A stretch of DNA of 64,000 bases from Streptomyces sp. RPT161 (GCF_027533845.1 NZ_JAPZVN010000001.1:744001-808000); one strand, 5' to 3'. Counted from the first letter of the stretch, positions 24,251 through 35,301 are shown. Notes: generated from the letters alone by a model not told the origin. Numbers and translations are program-made.

Positions 24251-25510
24251 GTGCCCGCAGACCTCGCCGTCCTCGGCCTCCATCACTTCGGCCTTCCGCT
24301 CGCCCAGGCCGCGGCGGCCAGCGGCCTCGGCGTCATCGGCTATGACACCGACCGCGCCGTCGTCGACGGACTGAACGCCGGGCGCTCCCCGGTCGACGGG
24401 CTGAACGCCGCGGCGGTGCGCCGGATGCTCGCCGCCGGATTCCGCGCCACGGACGACCCCGCGGCGCTCGGCCGGGCCCGTACCGCGGTCATCTGCGCGC
24501 CGACACCGCTGGGCGAGGACCGCGCGCTCGACCTGTCGGCGGTCACCGAGGCCGCCCGCACCCTCGCCGCCCAGTTGCGACCCCACACCACCGTGATCCT
24601 GGAATCGACCGTCTACCCGGGCACCACCGAGGAGTTCCTGCGCGGCGTCCTCGAAGACGGCTCCGGGCTGCGCGCCGGACGCGACTTCCATCTGGCCTAC
24701 TCCCCCAACCGGCTGGACCCGGGCAACCGTGTGCACGGCATCGCCAACACGCCCAAGGTCATCGGCGGGCTGACGTCCGCCTGTACGGAGGCCGCCGCCG
24801 CCTTCTACGGACGGCTCACCGAACGCGTGGTGCGCACCCGCGGACTGCGCGAGGCCGAGGCGGTCAAGCTGCTGGAGACCAACTACCGGCAGGTCAACAT
24901 CGCGCTCGTCAACGAGATGGCGGTCTTCTGCCATGACGCGGGGATCGACCTGTGGGACGTGATCCGCTGCGCGGAGACCAAGCCGTTCGGCTTCCAGGCG
25001 TTCCGGCCGGGCCCCGGCGTCGGCGGCCACGGCGTGGCGCTCGACCCCAACTACCTCGCGTACAAGGGCCGGACGCTGGGATACCCGCTGCGCATGGTGG
25101 AACTCGCGCAGGAGGTCAACGGGCGCATGCCGCGCTATGTCGTACAGCGCTGCGCCACCCTGCTCAACGAGCACGGCAAGTCGGTGCGCGGCGCCAGGGT
25201 GCTTCTGCTCGGCGTCACCTACAAGGCCGACCTGGCCGACCAGGAGGGCGCCCCCGCGCGGGAGGTCGGCTCCCGGTTGATCGAGCTGGGGGCGGCACTG
25301 AGCTACCACGATCCCTATGTGCCGGAGTGGCGCGTGATGGACCGTCCGGTGCCACGCGCCGACTCGCTGTGGGAGGCCGCCGCGGAGGCCGACCTCACCG
25401 TGCTGCTCCAGCACCACCGCACCTACGACCTGCAAGGGCTGGCGGTCAAGGCGCAGTTGCTGCTCGACACCCGGGGCGCGACTCCGGCGTGCGCCGCAGC
25501 CCGACTGTGA
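24251..25510 (+). CDS. UDP-sugar dehydrogenase family protein lacking the catalytic Cys
   Basis: A 419-aa protein with the three-domain build of UDP-glucose/UDP-N-acetylmannosamine dehydrogenases: N-terminal NAD-binding LGLHHFGLPLAQ, ESTVYPGTTEE (about 118-128), the conserved Lys206 in EAVKLLETNYRQVNIA, and a C-terminal UDP-binding domain with LLGVTYKADLADQE. The active-site motif, normally GGHCxPxDP, reads GGHGVALDP: position 261 is Gly (codon GGC at 25031-25033). The nucleophile needed for the second oxidation step is thus missing, so ordinary uronic-acid formation is unlikely. Start GTG 24251 follows GGGAGAGG. No polysaccharide genes flank it. Confidence 0.88.
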   Translation: MPADLAVLGLHHFGLPLAQAAAASGLGVIGYDTDRAVVDGLNAGRSPVDGLNAAAVRRMLAAGFRATDDPAALGRARTAVICAPTPLGEDRALDLSAVTEAARTLAAQLRPHTTVILESTVYPGTTEEFLRGVLEDGSGLRAGRDFHLAYSPNRLDPGNRVHGIANTPKVIGGLTSACTEAAAAFYGRLTERVVRTRGLREAEAVKLLETNYRQVNIALVNEMAVFCHDAGIDLWDVIRCAETKPFGFQAFRPGPGVGGHGVALDPNYLAYKGRTLGYPLRMVELAQEVNGRMPRYVVQRCATLLNEHGKSVRGARVLLLGVTYKADLADQEGAPAREVGSRLIELGAALSYHDPYVPEWRVMDRPVPRADSLWEAAAEADLTVLLQHHRTYDLQGLAVKAQLLLDTRGATPACAAARL

Positions 25511-25590
25511 ACGTTTTCGGTCAGTTCCGGCGCCGGGCGAACCCGATCGGTCGGCTCCAGAGCCAGCGGGCGAACGTGTTTGGTCAGTCC
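25510..25590. repeat. Three degenerate direct repeats in a convergent intergenic gap
   Basis: Between the converging dehydrogenase and envelope-protein genes, the pattern GCGAAC-N4/5-T(C/T)GGTC recurs three times starting near 25510, 25540 and 25573, at about 30-33 base spacing. It may be a termination or replication-slippage trace; no function is evident. Confidence 0.4.
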
Positions 25591-27698
25591 CGGCCCCTGC
25601 GGCGCGCCTGGCGCATCTTGTAGGCGCCCGCGAGCAGTGCCAGCAGCACCCCGCCCGCGATGATCGCCACCGCGCCCACCGAGAACTTGCGGACGGTCAC
25701 CCGGAAGGTGAGCGGATCGCCCCACGGCCTCCCGTTGGCCTTGGTGTAGAGCCGGGCGGTGACCTGAACAGGTCCGTTGGTGTGGGCCTCGACCTTGATC
25801 TGCTCGGTGTGGTTGGCGGCGGCGGGCGCGGTGATGGGGATCAACGGGGTGGTGACCGTCAACCGGCTCGGCATCGAGGAGGTGACCCGCAACTCCAGCC
25901 CGGCCAGACCCTGTTGGAGCCCGTTGACAAGGGTGACGGGTACCGATGCGGAGCCGCCCGCCACGGTGAGCGCGCCGACCTTGGGCAACAGGCGCACCGA
26001 GGTGATGGAATTGTCGACGTACGCCTCCACGCCCTCGGAGTACGACTCCGCGCCCTGGGTGTTGGTCCGCCAGCCGGTGGAGACCGCGCGCAGCATCGCC
26101 CGGTGCACCGCGTTCGTCGTACGGTCCGGATCGGACAGCACCCGGGACAGCGTGTCCAGGTCCGGCTGGATGCTGTCCACCGCCTTGATGTCCTGGGTGG
26201 ACAGCTCGGTGTCCCGCAGCTCCTGTGGGTAGCCGCCCACCGTCGCGACCGTCGCGGGCGGCGGCTTGTCGGCCACCTGTTCAGGCGCGACGAGGTGGAT
26301 CCAGCCCCCGTCGCTCGCCGACCGCAACGCGTCGGCCAGCACCTGCGCCGCCTGCCCGGTCAGCTGCCGGGGCGGCACCACCACCAGCCCACTCTGGGTG
26401 TCGGGCGAGTGGCGCTGTGCGTCCAGCAGGTCGCCCAGCAGCTCCTGACGGGCCGCCACGGGGTCGCCCTCGCCGGTCAGGTCGCGCTCCAGCACCGCGT
26501 CCGACGCCGGGTCACCCACCAAGGCGGTGGCCGCGCCGCCCAGCGACACCCGGGGCTGCGAGGTGCCGGTGGACAGCCCGACACCGGAGGAGACCACGGT
26601 GTTCAGGGCGAGCTTTCCGGTGAGCGAGACGATCGACCGGTCCACCGCGCCGCCATAGGGCCACGCCATCTCGGTGTGCGGCGGGCCGCCCAGCGTGCCC
26701 GCCACGATCTGGCCGCCGAGCCCCACCGCGGGCCCGAGTTGGGCGGCCAGGGCGTCACGGCTGGAGCCGTTGTGGGCGATGGATGCCAGGTCGGGATCGG
26801 CGTACGGCAGGGCGGCCACCATGCGTCCCCTGACCGCGCTCTTGACCGCGGTCAGCCAGGCGGTCGCCATCTTGTCGCCGGTGCCCCTGCGGCTGTCCTG
26901 CGGGTTGCCGCTGTCCGGGGTCTTGGCGACCTGGTAGCCGCTCGCCATGGAGTGAGCCTCGTCCAGCAGTCCCGGGTCGGCCACCCAGGTGACCGGCAGC
27001 CCGGCGCCCGCGGCGGCCACCTGGCGCAGTCTGCCGCCCGGCGCGAACTCGTCCGCCAGCGCGTCGTCCCGGAAGACCGGTTTGGCGTTCTCCCCGGTGC
27101 CGAGCGAAACCGCCTCCATGTGCGGCGTGTCGGTGAGCGGCCAGAGCGCCGCGACGTTGAGTGGCGGCCCCCCGGTGTTGGGCGGGTACCACGGCAGATG
27201 GGTGCGCAGCAGTCCCAGTACCGTGCCGTCCTCGCCCACGAACGCGAGGCCGATCCGGTAGTCCCGGGGGGCGGACAGGCCGAGCGCGGACACCGGCACG
27301 TCGAAGGTGAACGGCAGGCTCTGACCGGGCACCAGCGGCGCGACGTCCACGGTGTGCCCGGCGACCTCACCCTCCTGGTCGACCCGCACCCCCAGGTGGG
27401 CGCCGGTGATCTGCCGGGTCGTGTTGTTGACCAGCCGTCCGGTGACGGCGACCGTCGAGTCGGGCTTGGGCACGGCGGGCGTCAGCGTGTCCATGATGAC
27501 GTCGACGGGATACGTGGCGCCGGTGTCGTCCTGGCCGCTGCGGGGTGCGCGGGGAGTGAGGACCGGGGCGTCCGCGCCGTCCGCCGGGCCGGGGGCGCCC
27601 AGCGCGAGCATCGCCAGCGGCCCCACCGCCAGCCCGCTGAGCAGGGCGGCGAGGCCCACGAGCAGTACGGCGCGCAGCGCACGGCCGCGCGCCCCCAC
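25584..27698 (-). CDS. DUF6049-like secreted, membrane-anchored protein
   Basis: A protein of about 704 aa. A basic N-terminus and signal helix (ALRAVLLVGLAALLSGLAVG) lead to a large extracellular region with an early beta-sandwich segment (VTGRLVNNTTRQITGAHLGVRV) and a late one (PVTLVNGLQQGLAGLELRV). It ends in a transmembrane helix (AVAIIAGGVLLALLAGAYKM) and a basic tail (RQARRRGRD). This order matches the actinobacterial DUF6049 family, often found near envelope genes; its function is unknown. GTG 27698 is preferred because AGGGGAG precedes it; the frame itself is open to 27830. It lies downstream of the MreB-like gene on the same strand, 149 bases apart. Confidence 0.75.
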   Translation of the reverse strand: MGARGRALRAVLLVGLAALLSGLAVGPLAMLALGAPGPADGADAPVLTPRAPRSGQDDTGATYPVDVIMDTLTPAVPKPDSTVAVTGRLVNNTTRQITGAHLGVRVDQEGEVAGHTVDVAPLVPGQSLPFTFDVPVSALGLSAPRDYRIGLAFVGEDGTVLGLLRTHLPWYPPNTGGPPLNVAALWPLTDTPHMEAVSLGTGENAKPVFRDDALADEFAPGGRLRQVAAAGAGLPVTWVADPGLLDEAHSMASGYQVAKTPDSGNPQDSRRGTGDKMATAWLTAVKSAVRGRMVAALPYADPDLASIAHNGSSRDALAAQLGPAVGLGGQIVAGTLGGPPHTEMAWPYGGAVDRSIVSLTGKLALNTVVSSGVGLSTGTSQPRVSLGGAATALVGDPASDAVLERDLTGEGDPVAARQELLGDLLDAQRHSPDTQSGLVVVPPRQLTGQAAQVLADALRSASDGGWIHLVAPEQVADKPPPATVATVGGYPQELRDTELSTQDIKAVDSIQPDLDTLSRVLSDPDRTTNAVHRAMLRAVSTGWRTNTQGAESYSEGVEAYVDNSITSVRLLPKVGALTVAGGSASVPVTLVNGLQQGLAGLELRVTSSMPSRLTVTTPLIPITAPAAANHTEQIKVEAHTNGPVQVTARLYTKANGRPWGDPLTFRVTVRKFSVGAVAIIAGGVLLALLAGAYKMRQARRRGRD

Positions 27699-27847
27699 CG
27701 CACTCCCCTGATTGCTGGCAGGGGGAACCCCAGCGCCGTACGCCACCTGGCCACGTACCCCCGTCCGTGTTCGCCGTCGTCTGCTCCACTCAACGCGCGA
27801 CGGACCACTCGCGTCACTTGCCGCGGGCACCCGCCCCGACGACGCCG

Positions 27848-29086
27848 TCAGACCCTCGCCACGGCGTGCGTGTACGAGGGCGGCGAGGCGTCCAGCACCC
27901 GCTTCAACGACGCGAAGTCCTCAACGCACTTGCCGGTGCCGATCGCCACGCAGTCCAGCGGTTTTTCGGCGGTGATCACCGGCATCTGCAGTTCGGTGCG
28001 CAGCCGCTCGTCCAGACCGCGCAGCAGCGCGCCACCGCCGGTGAGCACGATGCCGCGATCCATGATGTCGCCCGCCAGCTCCGGCGGGCACAGGTCGAGG
28101 GTGTGGCGCACCGCGTCCATGATCGAGTCCACCGGTTCGCTGATCGCGTGCCGCACCTGGTCGGCGTCGAGGTCCAGGTTCTTCGGCAGCCCGCTGACCT
28201 GGTCCCGGCCGCGCACCCGGCAGCGCTCCGCGCTGGGCAGCGTCTGGGTGACCTCCACATCGCCCGCCGGCACGTCGTCGCCCTCGTTCCCCTCGGCGCC
28301 CAGCGGGGGGCGTCCGTCGAAGCGCTGGGTCAGTTCCCGGCCCAGCTCCCGGTCCAGTTCCCGGTCGAGTTCCGGGTCCAGCTCCTCGGCAAGGCGGTGC
28401 GCCCGCTCCGACCAGGAGCCCGCGGGGGCGGCCGAGCCGATGGCCATCTTGACCTCTTCGGCGGTGCGCTCACCGATGATCAGCGAGTGCTCGCGCCGTA
28501 CGTACGACATGATCGCGGCGTCGATCGCGTCGCCCGCGATGCGCACCGAGCGGGCCGCCACGATGCCGCCCAGCGAGACCACCGCGACCTCGGTGGTGCC
28601 GCCGCCGATGTCCACCACCATGGAGCCTATGGGGTCGCTCACCGGCAGGCCCGCGCCTATGGCCGCCGCCATCGGCTCATCGACCAGATGCACCTGGCGG
28701 GCGCCCGCGTTGGTCGCGGCCTCGATGACCGCGCGCCGCTCGACACCGGTGATCCCCGACGGCACGCAGATCACCACCCTGGGGCGTGCGTAACGCCGAT
28801 TGCCCGTCACCTTGCGGATGAAGTGGGCGAGCATCCGCTCGGCCATCTCGAAGTCGGCTATCACGCCGTCGCGCAGCGGACGGACCGCCACAATGTGCGT
28901 CGGTGTTCGGCCGATGGTGGACTTCGCCTCGGTGCCCACGCTGACCACCTCGCCACTGACGGCGTTGACGGCCACCACTGACGGCTCGTTGAGCACGACT
29001 CCCTGCCCTCGGACGTACACCAACGTGTTGGCGGTGCCGAGGTCGATACCCATGTCACGACTGGAGAACGTCTTCTTTTGCGCCAT
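27848..29086 (-). CDS. MreB-family actin homologue with a 65-residue insertion
   Basis: A 412-aa bacterial actin. The phosphate-1 loop GIDLGTANTLVYV, the phosphate-2 loop VVDIGGGTTEVAVVS and the adenosine region LTGGGALLRGLDERL are intact, so ATP binding is expected. Canonical MreB is about 340-345 aa; here about 65 extra residues (about 221-286) separate EEVKMAIGSA from CRVRGRDQVSGLPK. The insertion includes a charged ELDxELDx tandem and an acidic Gly/Glu-rich stretch. No mreC, mreD or pbp genes follow, so this is a paralogue outside the usual cluster. The upstream region is AT-rich without a Shine-Dalgarno, hinting at a leaderless mRNA. A GTG at 29092 is an alternative start. Confidence 0.9.
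   Translation of the reverse strand: MAQKKTFSSRDMGIDLGTANTLVYVRGQGVVLNEPSVVAVNAVSGEVVSVGTEAKSTIGRTPTHIVAVRPLRDGVIADFEMAERMLAHFIRKVTGNRRYARPRVVICVPSGITGVERRAVIEAATNAGARQVHLVDEPMAAAIGAGLPVSDPIGSMVVDIGGGTTEVAVVSLGGIVAARSVRIAGDAIDAAIMSYVRREHSLIIGERTAEEVKMAIGSAAPAGSWSERAHRLAEELDPELDRELDRELGRELTQRFDGRPPLGAEGNEGDDVPAGDVEVTQTLPSAERCRVRGRDQVSGLPKNLDLDADQVRHAISEPVDSIMDAVRHTLDLCPPELAGDIMDRGIVLTGGGALLRGLDERLRTELQMPVITAEKPLDCVAIGTGKCVEDFASLKRVLDASPPSYTHAVARV
28328..28384 (-). repeat. Tandem 12-nt repeats inside the mreB-like gene
   Basis: Four to five degenerate 12-base units encode the tetrapeptide E-L-D-x (residues about 235-253: ELDPELDRELDRELGREL). The period is a multiple of three, so copy changes keep the reading frame. 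The product should be a highly charged helix. Confidence 0.75.
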
Positions 29087-29238
29087 AAACACTAATTATT
29101 GCCATAGTCGTATTTATCTGCCCCTTGAGCGGCAGTCGGCCCGGCTCCTTACCTCGCCCTTACAGCCAAGCTGTTGAGCCCCTGTCAGAGGCCACTGCTA
29201 GCCTCTGGCCGAAGATCTCATTCACGGGGGACAACACC

Positions 29239-29880
29239 ATGAGCCAGCCCTGGCCGCAGCCATCCGGCAACAACCCGTACGCCCAACCGGGTTACGGACA
29301 GCAGCCGCAGCCCCAGCCCGGCTACGGATTTCCGCCGGGGCAGCCGCATGCCGCGGCCCCCGGTGGCTATCCGCCGCCCCAGGCACCAGCCCCCGGTGGC
29401 TACCCGCCGCCCGCCGGTAATCCCTACGCGGCGCGGCCGGTGCCGCCGGTGGCCGCCATACCGCGGCGCCCGGACACCGTCGGCGCCGGCGTGCTGGCGG
29501 GTCTCGGCACGGCGGTGGTCGCCGCGCTGCTGTACGCCGCCATCATCCGGTTCACCAACCACGAGATCGGCTACGTGGCGCTCGTCGTCGGGCTGCTGAT
29601 CGGCGCCGCGATGGGCAAGGCGGGCGGGCGCAACGCCGCGCTGCCGGTACTCGGCATCGTCTTCTCACTGCTCGCGGTCTGGCTCGGCCAACTCATCGGC
29701 ATCGCCTGGCTCGCAACCCACCTGGACCCGGGCCTGTCGTTCGTCCACCTGTTCTTCGGCCAGTTCGGTGCGCTGCTCAAGGCGTGGCAGAACGGCCTGG
29801 ACGCCAAGGACTTCCTGTTCTTCGGCATAGCGGGCCTTGAGGGTTGGGCCGTCACCCGGCGGGTGGGCCGCAACCGCTGA
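29239..29880 (+). CDS. Membrane protein with Pro/Gly/Gln-rich N-terminus, unknown function
   Basis: A 213-aa protein. Residues 1-75 form a disordered, repetitive Pro-Gly-Tyr-Gln segment (PGYGQQPQPQPGYGFPPG, then two GGYPPP units). Residues about 85-180 hold three to four hydrophobic helices with short loops, including RFTNHEIGYVALVVGLLIGAAMG and FSLLAVWLGQLIGIAWLA. Such Pro-rich cytoplasmic tails on small membrane proteins are common in Streptomyces and may bind partner proteins. No family is recognised. ATG 29239 follows GGGGGAC. A strong hairpin terminator ends the gene. Confidence 0.8.
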   Translation: MSQPWPQPSGNNPYAQPGYGQQPQPQPGYGFPPGQPHAAAPGGYPPPQAPAPGGYPPPAGNPYAARPVPPVAAIPRRPDTVGAGVLAGLGTAVVAALLYAAIIRFTNHEIGYVALVVGLLIGAAMGKAGGRNAALPVLGIVFSLLAVWLGQLIGIAWLATHLDPGLSFVHLFFGQFGALLKAWQNGLDAKDFLFFGIAGLEGWAVTRRVGRNR

Positions 29881-29900
29881 GCCCGGGGGCGCAGACGCAA

Positions 29901-29940
29901 AAGGGGCGGCCCCGGACTCGCAAGTCCGGGGCCGCCCCTT
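29901..29940. terminator. Bidirectional terminator
   Basis: A perfect 18-bp stem (29901-29918 with 29923-29940) with a CGCA loop begins with AA and ends with TT, so it works on both strands. It separates the + strand membrane gene from the converging guaB3 gene. Confidence 0.9.
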
Positions 29941-29950
29941 CTACGCGGTG

Positions 29951-31075
29951 TCAGCGGTGCGCGACGGCGGGCGCCACGGTGACCTCGACCCGCTGGAACT
30001 CCTTGAGCTCCGAGTAGCCGGTGGTCGCCATCGCGCGGCGCAGCGCGCCGAAGAAGTTCATCGAACCGTCCGGGGCGTGCGAGGGGCCGAGCAGGATCTC
30101 CTCGGTGGTCCCGGCCGCACCGAGGTTCATCCGCTTGCCGCGCGGCAGTTCCTCGTGCACCGCCTCCATGCCCCAGTGGAAGCCACGGCCCGGAGCGTCG
30201 GTGGCGCGCGCCAGCGGCGAGCCCATCATGACCGCGTCCGCACCGCAGGCGAACGCCTTCGGCAGGTCACCGCTGGCCCCGAAGCCGCCGTCCGCGATGA
30301 CGTGCACGTACCGGCCGCCGGACTCGTCCATGTAGTCCCGGCGGGCCGCCGCCACATCGGCGACCGCGGTCGCCATCGGCACCTGGATGCCCAGCACGTT
30401 GCGCGTGGTGTGCGCCGCACCGCCGCCGAAACCGACCAGCACACCCGCGGCACCGGTACGCATCAGGTGCAGCGCGGCGGTGTACGTGGCGCAGCCGCCG
30501 ACGATCACCGGCACATCCAACTCGTAGATGAACTGCTTGAGGTTCAGCGGCTCGTGCGAGCTCGAAACGTGCTCGGCCGACACCGTGGTGCCGCGGATCA
30601 CGAACAGGTCAACGCCCGCGTCCACCACGGCCTTGGAGAACTGCGCGGTGCGCTGCGGCGAGAGCGCGGCGGCGGTGACCACGCCCGCGTCGCGCACCTC
30701 CTTGATGCGCTGGCCGATCAGGTCCTCGCGGATCGGGGCAGCGTAGATCTCCTGCAACCGCCGGGTCGCCGAGGTGTCGTCCAACTCGGCGATCTCGGCC
30801 AGCAGCGGCTCCGGGTCCTCGTACCGCGTCCACAGGCCCTCGAGGTTGAGCACGCCGAGGCCACCGAGGTTGCCGATGCGGATCGCGGTCTCCGGGGAGA
30901 CCACCGAGTCCATCGGCGCGGCGAGGAACGGCAGCTCAAAGCGGTAGGCGTCGATCTGCCAGGCGATCGAGACCTCCTTGGGGTCCCGGGTGCGCCGACT
31001 CGGGACGACGGCGATGTCGTCGAATGCGTAGGCCCTGCGGCCGCGCTTGCCCCGCCCGATCTCGATCTCAGTCAC
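29951..31075 (-). CDS. guaB3: GuaB3 family IMP dehydrogenase-related protein
   Basis: A 374-aa TIM-barrel protein of the actinobacterial GuaB3 family, paralogous to GuaB but without CBS domains. Family marks: the N-terminus EIEIGRGKRGRRAYAFDDI, LPFLAAPMDSVVSP, the phosphate-binding VIADGGFGASGDLPKAFACG and the MMGSPLARATDAPGRGFHWG segment. The GSICTTR loop with the catalytic Cys of true IMP dehydrogenases is not present in that form, so it may act more like a GMP reductase; recent work on the family points that way, but this is not settled by sequence. GTG 31075 has AAAGG ahead. It lies downstream of guaB, 102 bases apart. Confidence 0.92.
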   Translation of the reverse strand: MTEIEIGRGKRGRRAYAFDDIAVVPSRRTRDPKEVSIAWQIDAYRFELPFLAAPMDSVVSPETAIRIGNLGGLGVLNLEGLWTRYEDPEPLLAEIAELDDTSATRRLQEIYAAPIREDLIGQRIKEVRDAGVVTAAALSPQRTAQFSKAVVDAGVDLFVIRGTTVSAEHVSSSHEPLNLKQFIYELDVPVIVGGCATYTAALHLMRTGAAGVLVGFGGGAAHTTRNVLGIQVPMATAVADVAAARRDYMDESGGRYVHVIADGGFGASGDLPKAFACGADAVMMGSPLARATDAPGRGFHWGMEAVHEELPRGKRMNLGAAGTTEEILLGPSHAPDGSMNFFGALRRAMATTGYSELKEFQRVEVTVAPAVAHR

Positions 31076-31177
31076 TGTTCGCCTTTCTTCGTGGCCTGCT
31101 CGTCCAGTATCCCCGAGACGGCAGGCGTGAGCCCGCGGCCCTTGCGGGACGCGGGCTCGCCGCCGGTCGGACGGGTG

Positions 31178-33479
<2,302 letters not shown>

Positions 33480-34223
33480 CCGGGACCCCCTCTGCTCGTC
33501 GGCCGCCTTGTCGCGCATCGGTCCATGGTGCCCTGCCGCCGCCGCGTTCGGGGCACCGCGTCCTGGGTCGTGCGCCGGAGCGTCCTCCACCGGGGCGCCC
33601 GAATCGGCCGGTGGGACGGTCGAGTTGTGCGCCGCGGCGCCGCCCTCGCCGGGCGGCGGAACGTGAGGCGGAACACCCTGGGCGCGCGGGGCGTCATCGC
33701 CGCCCGGCGGCGTCTGGTGCGCGGGCGCGTCGACGTCCTGGGGTGATGCGCCCGCTGCCGTGATGTCGCGCACCCCGTTTCCCTCCCGCGCGCCCTTGCC
33801 CTGTAGTGCCGACGACTCAAGTGCCGTGCCCGCCGTGTGGAGCGCCGAATCCTGGCCGCTCCGCTCACCTCTGGCCTCCGGCAAGGGTGCCACCATCACC
33901 GCGACCCCTGGCGGAACCGACGCACACTGCCCCGCCCATCCGTCGCCCACCACCACTGCCGGAGGCGCTCCGCGCAGCCCCGCTCGCCGGTCCCCGAGGA
34001 AGTCCATACCCCAAGGATGCGTCCTCGCGCGGGCATCCGGAACTTCATGCCGCGGTCCATACCGTGACCGGTCGCCGATGCCGCGCCCGGACCGGGCCCT
34101 CCGCGGGGTGGTCCGGATGGGCGCGGCCCGGTGCGGGACGGTCGGCCGGGGTGCGCGGCGGCTCGGCGGAGGGTCGGGTTCCGGCGGGGTGGTCGCCCCC
34201 GTTGGCGGCGCACGGCGCGGGCC
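33480..34223 (-). other. 744-bp stretch upstream of the sigma factor, possibly an N-terminal extension
   Basis: If the sigma factor starts at 33479 this region is non-coding. The same frame, however, is open through it and encodes a Pro/Ala/Gly/His-rich, low-complexity segment with weaker codon bias than the sigma core. GTG 33773 has a good GGGAGGG ribosome-binding sequence, so 33480-33773 may be translated. The rest (33774-34223) shows no convincing gene. Confidence 0.5.
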
Positions 34224-34835
34224 TCAGCGCACCAGGCCCCAGCGGAATCCGAGTGCCACCGCGTGCGCCCGGTCGGACGCTCCCAGCTTCTTGAACAGGC
34301 GCCGCGCGTGCGTCTTGACCGTGTCCTCGGACAGGAACAGCTCGCGGCCGATCTCCGCGTTGGAGCGGCCGTGGCTCATGCCCTCCAGCACCTGGATCTC
34401 CCGCGCGGTCAGCGTGGGCGCGGCGCCCATCTCAGCCGAGCGCAGTCTGCGCGGCGCCAGCCGCCATGTCGGGTCGGCCAGCGCCTGCGTGACGGTGGCC
34501 CGCAACTCGGCACGCGAGGCGTCCTTGTGCAGATAACCGCGGGCACCCGCGGCGACCGCGAGCGCCACTCCGTCGAGGTCCTCCGCGACGGTCAGCATGA
34601 TGATGCGCGCGCCGGGGTCCGCGGACAGCAGCCGACGCACGGTTTCGACACCACCGAGGCCGGGCATCCGGACATCCATAAGGATGAGGTCGGAACGGTC
34701 GGCGCCCCAGCGGCGGAGGACTTCCTCGCCGTTGGCCGCCGTCGTCACGCGCTCGACGCCGGGCACGGTCGCGACCGCACGGCGAAGCGCTTCTCGGGCG
34801 AGCGGGGAGTCGTCGCAGACGAGGACGGATGTCAT
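34224..34835 (-). CDS. bldM: BldM, atypical response regulator of aerial development
   Basis: A 203-aa NarL-type response regulator; this length is exactly that of BldM. The receiver has D8/D9, and D54 in LILMDVRMPG, the position known in BldM (whose activity does not require phosphorylation). The LuxR-type helix-turn-helix is LTAREIQVLEGMSHG ... SEDTVKTHARRLFKKLG. BldM is needed for aerial hyphae and, as a heterodimer with WhiI, for spore maturation. ATG 34835 follows GGAGGGC; the longer frame is not needed. A sigma-BldN consensus promoter lies 123 bases upstream. Divergent from whiD, next to the sigma factor gene. Confidence 0.96.
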   Translation of the reverse strand: MTSVLVCDDSPLAREALRRAVATVPGVERVTTAANGEEVLRRWGADRSDLILMDVRMPGLGGVETVRRLLSADPGARIIMLTVAEDLDGVALAVAAGARGYLHKDASRAELRATVTQALADPTWRLAPRRLRSAEMGAAPTLTAREIQVLEGMSHGRSNAEIGRELFLSEDTVKTHARRLFKKLGASDRAHAVALGFRWGLVR

Positions 34836-34957
34836 GACCGCCCTCCGTAGCTGATCCGCGTCACGTTGAGCCTCCAGGCTGGTACGAATCGTCACCGGTG
34901 GGCTGACGGCGTCGGGCACTTGCCCGATTGCCTCGCCGTCCAACCACCTCCGCACTC

Positions 34958-34985
34958 TCAACGACGCTCACTCGAAAGAGTTACG
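34958..34985 (-). promoter_or_regulatory. Sigma-BldN-type promoter of bldM
   Basis: Reading the - strand, CGTAAC (34985-34980) is followed after exactly 16 bases by CGTTGA (34963-34958). This equals the -35/-10 pair described for the BldN-dependent bldM promoter in S. coelicolor. It would start transcription near 34951, leaving a 5' leader of about 115 bases before the bldM ATG. Confidence 0.88.
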
Positions 34986-35272
34986 GAGTCTGGCAGCCGT
35001 CCTCGATACTCTACGTGATCGCCGCAACACGGATCGGCGACAGCGCTCACCAACCGTTGCATCACGCCCACCGGCGGAGCGCTACAGGCGCGTGCGGCGG
35101 ACGCACCCGCGCCGGTTCCGCCGACCGCGCCCGCCCGCCGGACACTCCCGGGCGCCGCGGATGCCGCGCACCCCGGACGGGGGAACGGCCCGAAGGCCGA
35201 CGTCCAGCCCGACACCTGGGGCAAGTGCCGGATTTTGAACTATTTGGCGGCTTTTTTTACCAGATGGGGATG

Positions 35273-35301
35273 TTGAGACTAGATTGGCAATCAGTCATAT
35301 T
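35273..35301 (+). promoter_or_regulatory. Candidate whiD promoter
   Basis: TTGAGA (35273-35278) and CATATT (35296-35301) are separated by 17 bases in an AT-rich block 86 bases before the whiD start, fitting a vegetative-type promoter. Other developmental promoters may overlap. Confidence 0.45.

Noticed and set aside
25782-28793. Very long + strand open frame (about 1000 aa) opposite the DUF6049-like and mreB-like genes
   Set aside because: It is the antisense shadow of two real - strand genes; such frames are common at this GC content, the product is Arg/Gly/His-rich low complexity, and the opposite strand has clear family motifs.
29239-29500. Pro/Gly/Tyr-coding repeats as a DNA repeat element
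   Set aside because: The periodicity reflects the repetitive Pro-rich protein tail and is ordinary for this kind of membrane protein.
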